Assembly (NCBI GenBank): GCA_030043215.1
Contig: JASHYG010000393.1
Span: 1-6,008 of the forward strand
Direction: 5' to 3'
Length of the DNA stretch: 6,008 nucleotides
DNA from: Gammaproteobacteria bacterium
Lineage (GTDB): Bacteria > Pseudomonadota > Gammaproteobacteria > Steroidobacterales > Steroidobacteraceae
In this document: positions 1-4,495 of the stretch, in pieces
Layout of the letters: each line of letters starts with the position of its first letter
Position numbering within the stretch: the stretch's first letter is position 1
Made by a program: the position numbers and the translations under genes
The notes under the pieces: generated by a model
The model's database searches: none
What the model was told of the DNA's origin: nothing
Seen by the model: the letters and a program-made list of their open reading frames with translations, nothing else

Positions 1-1119
1 GTATGGGAGCCGACCCCCGCGCGCAAGGCCATCCTCAATCTTCCCGCCACGGTCGAGATGGCGACACCGAACGTGTACGCCGATCAGATCGAATGGTTCG
101 GCCGGCACGTCGCGCGGCGCGACAGCATCACGCTCAGCGTTCATCCGCACAACGACCGCGGCACGGGAGTTGCCGCCGCGGAGCTCGCCATGATGGCCGG
201 CGCCGAGCGCGTGGAGGGCACGCTGTTCGGCAATGGCGAGCGCACCGGAAACGTGGACATCGTGACGCTCGCGCTCAATCTCTACACTCAGGGCGTGAGC
301 CCCCGGCTCGATTTTTCCGATATCAACTCGATCGCCCGCCGTGCGGAGGCGTGCACGCAGCTGCCGGTGCATCCCAGGCACCCGTATGCGGGAGATCTCG
401 TGTTCACGGCGTTCTCGGGCTCGCACCAGGACGCCATCCACAAGGGACTGGCGGCCCGCGCTCCAGCGGGTCCCTGGGAGATTCCCTATCTGCCGATCGA
501 TCCGGCGGATCTCGGACGCTCCTACGAATCGATCATCCGCATCAACAGCCAGTCGGGCAAGGGTGGCATCGCCTATCTCCTGCAGCGCGACTACCAGCTC
601 GCGCTACCGCGCCGCTTGCAGATCGAGTTCGGCCGCGTGGTGCAGAGCGCCGCCGACGGCTCCGGCAAGGAGCTCGCCTCCGATGAGATCTGGAGGCTGT
701 TCGAGGCCGAGTACCTCGCGCACGCCGGCCCCTGGAGCTATCGCGGGCATCAGCTCTCGGCCTCCGCGGACGGAGCCGGCCACGAGCACATCACTCTGCA
801 GCTCGAGAGCGGCAATGCATCGGTGACCGTCCGCGGCGCGGGATCGGGGCCCATCGACGCTGCCGTGCACGCGCTCGGCCTGCCCATCGACGTGGTGGCA
901 TACCACGAGCACTCGTGCGGTGCGGGCAGCGATGCGCTCGCGATGGCTTACGTCGAGATCGCGGCTCCCGGCGGCGCCACCCTGTTCGGCGCAGGCCGCC
1001 ACCCGAACATCGTCACGGCATCGCTCCTCGCGCTCGTGTCGGCGGTCAACCGCGCTTCGGCGTCCGGTGCGCTTTCCCCGCCGTCCCGCGAGGTAATCGA
1101 AAATATTATCCATGTATAA
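1..1119 (+). CDS. leuA: 2-isopropylmalate synthase, long (type 2) form, C-terminal 372 residues
   Basis: This enzyme condenses acetyl-CoA with 2-oxoisovalerate, the first committed step of leucine synthesis in the cytoplasm. The reading frame is open from base 1, so the gene is cut by the window edge. The family is about 550-570 residues, so roughly 190 N-terminal residues are missing. In window numbering I see the TIM-barrel end with NLPATVEM followed by [11 protein letters not shown], the metal-binding HPHND (H48, H50), and GNGERTGN at 77-84. The linker contains YLPIDP and NSQSGKGG (182-189) and is typical of the type 2 subfamily rather than E. coli LeuA. The C-terminal regulatory domain is present, with GSGPIDA near 281 and [12 protein letters not shown] at 301-312, so leucine feedback is expected from family knowledge. 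The last ~20 residues are poorly conserved in type and run into an AT-rich stretch. The stop is TAA. It is probably monocistronic or the end of a transcript. Confidence 0.95.
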   Translation, partial: VWEPTPARKAILNLPATVEMATPNVYADQIEWFGRHVARRDSITLSVHPHNDRGTGVAAAELAMMAGAERVEGTLFGNGERTGNVDIVTLALNLYTQGVSPRLDFSDINSIARRAEACTQLPVHPRHPYAGDLVFTAFSGSHQDAIHKGLAARAPAGPWEIPYLPIDPADLGRSYESIIRINSQSGKGGIAYLLQRDYQLALPRRLQIEFGRVVQSAADGSGKELASDEIWRLFEAEYLAHAGPWSYRGHQLSASADGAGHEHITLQLESGNASVTVRGAGSGPIDAAVHALGLPIDVVAYHEHSCGAGSDALAMAYVEIAAPGGATLFGAGRHPNIVTASLLALVSAVNRASASGALSPPSREVIENIIHV

Positions 1120-1122
1120 CAT

Positions 1123-1138
1123 TATATTACGTAATATA
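1123..1138. promoter_or_regulatory. Perfect 16-bp AT-rich palindrome, candidate operator/promoter region
   Basis: TATATTACGTAATATA is its own reverse complement. Allowing one mismatch, the symmetry extends to 20 bp (1121-1140). It sits in an abruptly AT-rich island (about 1098-1165) between leuA and the hydrolase gene, in otherwise GC-rich DNA. Several -10-like hexamers overlap it, for example TATAAC at 1115-1120 and TATATT at 1123-1128, but none has a convincing -35 partner. Position and symmetry suggest a dimeric regulator site controlling the hydrolase gene. It is not followed by the features of an intrinsic terminator. The regulator family cannot be named from the sequence. Confidence 0.45.
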
Positions 1139-1170
1139 TTTAATGTTTGATCTCACTCCACTAAGAAAGG

Positions 1171-2055
1171 ATGCCGGGAGACGCGGCAAGCTTCGGACCC
1201 GAGTCGGGCGCCGAGCGCGTATCCTCGCGCCGCATGCACCCTGACTTCGGCAGCGTCCGCACGGGCGAGCGGACGCTGCGATACATCTGCCGCGGCGAAG
1301 GGACCCCGGCGGTCATCATCGATCAAGGCGCGGGACTGTCGATCGAGGCATCCTGTCTCCGGCCGATCCTCGCCGGTTGGCCACGAGTGCTGCGGCAGAT
1401 CGAGAAGACGACGTGCGTCGTCATGCACGACCGCGCCGGTCTCGGCTGGAGCAGCGAGCCCTCGAGGCCGCGCACCAGCGCCGACATGGTTCACGACCTG
1501 CGCCGTGTGCTGCACGACGCGCGCATCGCTCCGCCCTATGTGCTGGTCGGCCACTCGATCGGCGGCTTCAATATGCGGGTCTTCGCGAGCGAGCATCCAC
1601 GGGAGGTCGCGGGCATGGTGCTGGTCGACGCGTCGCACCCCGAGCAATGGAGGCGCTTCGCCAAGATCCTGCCGCCGCAGTCCGTGCGCGAGTCCGCGAT
1701 TGTCCGGCGACTTCGCGGCTGGTCCGATCCGGCCGTCACCGGCGAGCGCATCGACTTCACGATGAGCGCCGAGCAGGTCCGCTCGACGGGCCCTCTCGAG
1801 GACGTACCCCTCGTCGTCCTGTCGCACAGTCCGAACGCGCTGCGTCCGCCGGGACTTCCGGCCGAGCTCGCCGGGATGCTCGAGGGAGCCTGGAGCGAGC
1901 TGCAGAAGGATCTGCTCGGACTCTCGAGGCGCAGCACTCAAGTCGTCGCGACCCACGCCGGCCATCACATTCAACTGGACGAGCCGCAGCTCGTCGTGGA
2001 TGCCATCCTCAAGGTGCTGCGCGAGGCTCGAGTCCCCCGTCAAACGCTGCATTGA
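1171..2055 (+). CDS. Alpha/beta-hydrolase fold protein, substrate unknown
   Basis: This is a 294-residue protein of the alpha/beta-hydrolase superfamily, probably cytoplasmic because no signal peptide or membrane segment is visible. Domain marks, in order: strand with VIIDQGAG (48-55) where many relatives have an HG oxyanion motif; HDRAGLGWS (86-94); the nucleophile elbow GHSIGG with S129; VLVDASHPEQ (D153 follows a strand and could be the acid); and AGHHIQLDEP with catalytic H265. The Asp/Glu of the triad is not certain. The start is ambiguous. ATG 1171 has AAGAAAGG directly against it, which is too close for a good ribosome binding site, and an in-frame TAA lies at 1162-1164. ATG 1234 (M22) lies just before the first conserved strand and is an equally good choice, giving 273 residues. 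The gene is not obviously linked in function to leuA or aroG. Esterase, epoxide hydrolase and C-C hydrolase activities remain open. Confidence 0.85.
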   Translation: MPGDAASFGPESGAERVSSRRMHPDFGSVRTGERTLRYICRGEGTPAVIIDQGAGLSIEASCLRPILAGWPRVLRQIEKTTCVVMHDRAGLGWSSEPSRPRTSADMVHDLRRVLHDARIAPPYVLVGHSIGGFNMRVFASEHPREVAGMVLVDASHPEQWRRFAKILPPQSVRESAIVRRLRGWSDPAVTGERIDFTMSAEQVRSTGPLEDVPLVVLSHSPNALRPPGLPAELAGMLEGAWSELQKDLLGLSRRSTQVVATHAGHHIQLDEPQLVVDAILKVLREARVPRQTLH

Positions 2056-2084
2056 CCGTGGCGCCGGACTGCACCGGGCCGAGT

Positions 2085-2148
2085 GCCCCGCCGAGCGCCC
2101 CACCGCGCCCCGCCGAGCGCCCCACCGCGCCCAACCGCCCCGCGCCGC
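2085..2148 (+). repeat. C-rich T-free tract with a 22-bp tandem duplication; possible Rho-use (rut) site
   Basis: Bases 2085-2106 and 2107-2128 are identical 22-mers beginning GCCCCGCCGAGC, and a third copy starts (GCCC) and then diverges. By hand count, the 64 bases hold 41 C, 17 G, 6 A and no T. The run lies 30 bases after the hydrolase stop codon and just upstream of the aroG leader promoter. C-rich, weakly structured untranslated RNA is the known signature of Rho loading, so it may end the hydrolase transcript. The G content is higher than ideal for a rut site, so it may simply be a slippage or duplication product. Confidence 0.5.
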
Positions 2149-2152
2149 GTAC

Positions 2153-2182
2153 TTGCGGCGATCTCGGACGGTATGTTATTAG
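2153..2182 (+). promoter_or_regulatory. Candidate sigma70-type promoter for the aroG leader transcript
   Basis: A -35-like TTGCGG (2153-2158, 3 of 6 matches) is separated by 18 bp from the -10-like TATTAG (2177-2182, 4 of 6). The -10 is preceded by TGT, giving an extended -10 (TGn) that can offset a weak -35. Counting seven bases on from the -10 puts +1 at about 2189, which is the A of the leader ATG. The hexamers are imperfect, so the call rests on spacing, the extended -10 and the position upstream of the attenuator. Confidence 0.45.
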
Positions 2183-2188
2183 TGCATC

Positions 2189-2269
2189 ATGATCGAGTGT
2201 CGTTCCTACCGCCGATTTTACTTTTATGGGTCCGTGCCACCGGCGGCAGCGGGGCTGCATTCGACTTGA
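2189..2269 (+). CDS. Leader peptide of the aroG attenuator (26 residues)
   Basis: This is a short ORF, ATG at 2189 to TGA at 2267, encoding 26 residues with the run Y-R-R-F-Y-F-Y at codons 7-13. Five of seven successive codons (2207-2227) are Tyr or Phe, the amino acids that feed back on this pathway. Codons 10-13 are TTT TAC TTT TAT, mostly the AT-ending synonyms that are unusual in this GC-rich genome. The ORF sits in front of a DAHP synthase gene and is followed by an intrinsic terminator, as expected of a ribosome-mediated attenuator. No Shine-Dalgarno sequence lies at normal distance; the nearest purine-rich GGACGG ends about 17 bases upstream. An in-frame TAG at 2180-2182 rules out an upstream start. 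Translation may therefore be leaderless. An overlapping frame (ATG 2173 to TAG 2275) also encodes a small peptide but has no aromatic cluster. Confidence 0.7.
   Translation: MIECRSYRRFYFYGSVPPAAAGLHST
2206..2249 (+). promoter_or_regulatory. Attenuator pause hairpin (segments 1:2)
   Basis: Segment 1 (2206-2214, core CCGCCG at 2209-2214) pairs with segment 2 (2241-2249, core CGGCGG at 2241-2246). The core is six GC pairs, and after one A/C mismatch two more pairs extend the stem. The loop contains the TTT TAC TTT TAT control codons at 2216-2227. A ribosome stalled on those codons would cover segment 1 while its leading edge stops about where segment 2 begins, freeing segment 2. An alternative local hairpin in segment 2 is GCAGC (2246-2250) with GCTGC (2254-2258). 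Confidence 0.6.
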
Positions 2270-2309
2270 CGTTCTAGCAAAGAGTCGTAGCGTATCCCGG
2301 AAAGCCGCC
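2242..2309 (+). promoter_or_regulatory. Antiterminator pairing (segments 2:3)
   Basis: GGCGGC at 2242-2247 is complementary to GCCGCC at 2304-2309, which is the 5' arm of the terminator. This pairing and the terminator stem cannot form together, and segment 2 is the same stretch that is sequestered by segment 1. Between them a 5-bp stem, CGACT (2262-2266) with AGTCG (2283-2287), could bring the two arms closer. The antiterminator has only six continuous pairs, all GC, so its stability against the 11-bp terminator stem depends on being formed first during transcription. Confidence 0.55.
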
Positions 2310-2330
2310 AGCCTCTGGCGGCTTTTTTTT
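2301..2330 (+). terminator. Intrinsic terminator / attenuator (segments 3:4) upstream of aroG
   Basis: The arms AAAGCCGCCAG (2301-2311) and CTGGCGGCTTT (2315-2325) are perfectly complementary over 11 bp, with a 3-nt CCT loop. Eight consecutive T residues (2323-2330) form the tail. It lies 31 bases before the aroG start and 31 bases after the leader stop codon. It is the strongest terminator in the window. It could also terminate transcripts arriving from the hydrolase gene, but its arm is complementary to the leader, which favours regulated attenuation. Confidence 0.9.
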
Positions 2331-2349
2331 CGCCAGGGAACACGCGGAC

Positions 2350-2353
2350 GGAG
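2350..2353 (+). promoter_or_regulatory. Ribosome binding site of aroG
   Basis: GGAG (2350-2353) is eight bases before the GTG at 2362 and decides that start over the internal ATG at 2398. It lies downstream of the terminator, so it is present only on read-through transcripts. Confidence 0.7.
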
Positions 2354-2361
2354 CCTGAACC

Positions 2362-3456
2362 GTGTCAAACAAGACCGACGACCTGCGCATCCGCGAGATG
2401 CGCGAATTGACGACCCCCGAGGCGCTGCTCGCCGAGCAGCCCTGTACGGCGCAGGCCGCGTCCACCGTGAATGGCGCGCGGGGCGCCCTGCAGCGCATCC
2501 TGCATGCGGAGGACGACCGGATCGCCGTGGTGATCGGACCCTGCTCGATCCACGATGTGTCCGCTGCAAGGGAGTACGCCATGCGGCTCGTCCGCGAGCG
2601 GGAGCGGCTGCACGACACTCTCGAGATCGTGATGCGCGTCTATTTCGAGAAGCCGCGGACCACCGTCGGCTGGAAGGGACTCATCAACGATCCGGACCTC
2701 GACGGGAGCTTTCGCATCAACGAGGGGCTGCGCCTCGCCCGCCGGCTGCTCCTCGACGTGAACGAGCTCGGATTGCCGGCGGGCTGCGAGTTCCTGGATA
2801 TGATCACGCCGCAGTACATCGCCGACCTGGTCTCGTGGGGCGCCATCGGAGCACGGACCACCGAGAGCCAGGTCCATCGCGAGCTCGCCTCGGGGCTGTC
2901 CTGCCCGATCGGATTCAAGAACGGTACGGATGGTAACGTGAAGATCGCGGTCGATGCCGTCCGAGCGGCCTCCGAGCCGCATCACTTCCTCGCCGTCACC
3001 AAGCAGGGACGCACCGCGATCGCGGCGACGACGGGCAATGCCGATTGCCACGTCATTCTGCGCGGCGGCAAGACACCCAACTACGACGCTCCGAGCGTCG
3101 ATGCGGCCTGCAGAGAGATGTCGGCCGCGGGTGTGAGGACTTGCGTCATGATCGACGCGAGCCATGGCAACAGCAGCAAGCGGCCCGAGCAGCAGCCGGC
3201 CGTGGTGGACGCCATCGCCCGGCAGATCGAGGCGGGCGACCTCAGAATCGGCGGCGTCATGGTCGAGAGCCACCTCGTCGGGGGCCGCCAGGAGCTGATC
3301 CCCGGCAGACGGCTCGAGTACGGCCAGAGCATCACCGACGGCTGTATCGACTGGACGGCCTCCGTGCAAGTGCTCGAGCGGCTCGCGCGCGCCGTTGAGC
3401 GGCGGCGAGCGAGGCGGCGTACGGGAGCCGTTGCGCAGGAGTCCGCTGGCGCCTGA
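2362..3456 (+). CDS. aroG: 3-deoxy-7-phosphoheptulonate (DAHP) synthase, class I, AroG/F/H type
   Basis: This enzyme condenses phosphoenolpyruvate and erythrose 4-phosphate, the first step of the shikimate pathway, in the cytoplasm. The 364-residue product matches E. coli AroG in numbering from the GTG start. The metal ligands fall at C61 (GPCSIHD), H268 (IDASHGNSSK), E302 (VESHLV) and D326 (ITDGCIDW), exactly the E. coli positions, so there is no net indel through the core. Substrate-site motifs KPRTTVGWKG, GARTTESQ and GFKNGTDG are intact. Residues known from E. coli to line the inhibitor pocket, D146, P150, Q151, L179 and S180, are all present, so allosteric inhibition by an aromatic amino acid is likely. 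I cannot tell Phe- from Tyr-sensitive by eye, and the symbol could equally be aroF. The tail from about residue 348 is extra, Arg/Ala-rich and unlikely to be catalytic. Expression appears to be gated by the upstream Phe/Tyr attenuator. Confidence 0.95.
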   Translation: MSNKTDDLRIREMRELTTPEALLAEQPCTAQAASTVNGARGALQRILHAEDDRIAVVIGPCSIHDVSAAREYAMRLVRERERLHDTLEIVMRVYFEKPRTTVGWKGLINDPDLDGSFRINEGLRLARRLLLDVNELGLPAGCEFLDMITPQYIADLVSWGAIGARTTESQVHRELASGLSCPIGFKNGTDGNVKIAVDAVRAASEPHHFLAVTKQGRTAIAATTGNADCHVILRGGKTPNYDAPSVDAACREMSAAGVRTCVMIDASHGNSSKRPEQQPAVVDAIARQIEAGDLRIGGVMVESHLVGGRQELIPGRRLEYGQSITDGCIDWTASVQVLERLARAVERRRARRRTGAVAQESAGA

Positions 3457-3514
3457 GCGAGGTGGTGGCGCGCGGCCCAGCCATCGGCCGCGAAACCCTC
3501 GAGCTCCGTCGAGC
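3457..3514. other. Convergent intergenic gap with two inverted repeats
   Basis: This is the space between the stop codons of aroG (plus) and uppP (minus). CGCGGCC (3471-3477) pairs with GGCCGCG (3486-3492) over an 8-nt loop. GAGCTC at 3501-3506 pairs with GAGCTC at 3511-3516 over a 4-nt loop, the latter reaching into the uppP stop codon. Neither is followed by a T-run on either strand, so they are not canonical intrinsic terminators. They may act as bidirectional 3'-end-stabilising hairpins or assist Rho. Confidence 0.4.
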
Positions 3515-4369
3515 TCAGTACCCGGTGCGGTAGAGCCACTCGACGGCGATCGCCGCCGCGATGCAATAGACTCCGAAGAAGTACCATCGGCCGCGCTCGA
3601 GCCATGCACTGATCCACTTGAGCGCGAGCAGTCCGGCGCCGAAGGCAAGTACCCCGCCGAGGACGTCGAGTCCCACGGCGGAATGCATTTGCGCGGACGT
3701 GAGTGCAGCGCCGTGCGTCCTCAAACGCAGCGCCTCTCGGATCACGACCGGCGGCGTGAGCACCACCGCGAGCGCGAAGCTGAACGCCTCCGCTGCGGCC
3801 TTCTCGACACCCGCGAGCATCCCGACGGATATCGTCGCGCCCGAGCGCGAGAAGCCCCGGAACGGCAGGCTCAAGCCCTGGACGAGGCCGATCACCACGG
3901 ACTGGCGAACCGTCAGCTCCCGACCCTTCTCGATGCGGCGCTCCAGAAGGTACGAGACGACGATCAGGAGTCCGACCGCGAACAGCGCCGGTGCGATCAG
4001 CTCGAGGTGGCTGAACAGCTGCTCCACCTCGGCGTGGTGACCCGGAGGAAGAAAGGCCTTCTCGAGGATCCGCGCCACGATCTCGTAGACCACCCCGGTG
4101 AGGCCCGTGGCGACGATGATGAGCAGGACGAAGCGCGTGAAAGCGGCGCTCGATGAGAAGTAGCTCCGTCGCCAGCCCTTCCAGAAATAGGCGATGACCG
4201 CGAGCATCGTACCGGTGTGCAGCAGAACCAGGAGCAGCGTGAGCGCCGGCGCCGACGGGTCGAGGCCCATGAGCTTCTCGGCCACCACCACGTGCGCGGA
4301 GCTCGAGACCGGGAGCAGCTCCGCAAATCCCTGGATGATGGCGAGCGCAACGACCTGGATCACCGACAT
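3515..4369 (-). CDS. uppP: Undecaprenyl-diphosphatase (UppP/BacA family)
   Basis: This integral inner-membrane phosphatase converts undecaprenyl diphosphate to undecaprenyl phosphate, recycling the lipid carrier for peptidoglycan, O-antigen and other glycans. Overexpression of family members gives bacitracin resistance. The protein has 284 residues, close to the usual 265-280, and multiple hydrophobic segments. Active-site motif 1 is QGFAELLPVSSSAH, with Q13 and E17 fitting the (E/Q)xxxE pattern and H26 matching the catalytic His. Motif 2 is RGFSRSGAT (171-179), with S174 and R175. The usual PG before SRS is RG here. The ATG at 4369 is preceded by GAGGAG (4375-4380 on this strand) at five bases, an excellent ribosome binding site. 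It follows the protease gene on the same strand with a 126-bp gap and appears to have its own promoter. Confidence 0.93.
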   Translation of the reverse strand: MSVIQVVALAIIQGFAELLPVSSSAHVVVAEKLMGLDPSAPALTLLLVLLHTGTMLAVIAYFWKGWRRSYFSSSAAFTRFVLLIIVATGLTGVVYEIVARILEKAFLPPGHHAEVEQLFSHLELIAPALFAVGLLIVVSYLLERRIEKGRELTVRQSVVIGLVQGLSLPFRGFSRSGATISVGMLAGVEKAAAEAFSFALAVVLTPPVVIREALRLRTHGAALTSAQMHSAVGLDVLGGVLAFGAGLLALKWISAWLERGRWYFFGVYCIAAAIAVEWLYRTGY

Positions 4370-4398
4370 GCTGGCTCCTCGTCTTTCACGGCCGCGGC

Positions 4399-4427
4399 AC
4401 TACAGCAGCGCAGGACTGCGCCGTCAA
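4399..4427 (-). promoter_or_regulatory. Sigma70-type promoter of uppP with a palindrome in the spacer
   Basis: Read on the minus strand, TTGACG (4422-4427, 5 of 6 matches to the -35 consensus) is followed by exactly 17 bp and then TGTAGT (4399-4404, 4 of 6 matches to the -10). The predicted start is near 4392, leaving a leader of about 23 nt that contains the GAGGAG ribosome binding site. Inside the spacer lies a perfect inverted repeat, GCGCAG-TC-CTGCGC (4408-4421), which could be an operator for a dimeric repressor or activator. Confidence 0.6.
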
Positions 4428-4450
4428 CCCTGTCGAGCTCCAGCTTCAAA

Positions 4451-4478
4451 GCGCGGCACGATGACCGATGCGCCGCGC
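4451..4478 (-). terminator. Possible weak terminator after the aspartic protease gene
   Basis: On the minus strand, GCGCGGC (4478-4472) pairs with GCCGCGC (4457-4451) around a 14-nt loop, starting 17 bases after the protease stop codon. It is followed by TTTGAAG. The seven-pair all-GC stem is good, but three T residues are a poor tail. It would separate the protease transcript from uppP, consistent with uppP having its own promoter. Confidence 0.4.
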
Positions 4479-4495
4479 GACCCCGGGAAGTCCGG

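Larger units (their letters stand above)
2056..2188 (+). other. Intergenic region between the hydrolase gene and the aroG leader
   Basis: No gene is visible here. The first part is C-rich and carries a 22-bp tandem duplication (separate entry). The second part, from about 2161, drops in GC and holds the candidate promoter for the aroG leader transcript. A small hairpin can form from CGCCGC (2143-2148) and GCGGCG (2155-2160) with a 6-nt loop, but no T-run follows, so it is not an intrinsic terminator. Confidence 0.7.

Noticed and set aside
1153..2103. Long minus-strand ORF (316 codons) across the hydrolase gene
   Set aside because: Its product is Arg/Ala/Gly-rich with no recognisable motif. 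It is the antisense shadow of a clear alpha/beta-hydrolase, as expected in GC-rich DNA.
2085..2128. CRISPR-like repeats
   Set aside because: There are only two adjacent copies with no spacer between them. This is a tandem duplication, not an array.
2143..2160. Hairpin CGCCGC/GCGGCG as terminator of the hydrolase gene
   Set aside because: It is a six-pair stem with no following T-run and overlaps the probable aroG -35 element. It is too weak to call.
2173..2277. Alternative leader ORF (ATG 2173 to TAG 2275) as the attenuator peptide
   Set aside because: It is Leu-rich with scattered Phe/Trp and no codon cluster over segment 1. The overlapping ORF at 2189 places Phe/Tyr codons exactly where attenuation needs them.
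2226..2936. Plus-strand ORF starting at the leader and running through the terminator into aroG
   Set aside because: It overlaps the terminator hairpin and aroG in a different frame, and its translation is low-complexity Arg/Ala with no domain.
2365..3648. Long minus-strand ORF (427 codons) opposite aroG
   Set aside because: It covers the well-supported DAHP synthase and runs into uppP on the same strand in another frame. It has no family motifs and is a GC-driven open frame.
3395..4156. Plus-strand ORF across the aroG end and uppP
   Set aside because: It is antisense to UppP, whose active-site motifs and ribosome binding site are clear. The translation is charged low-complexity sequence.
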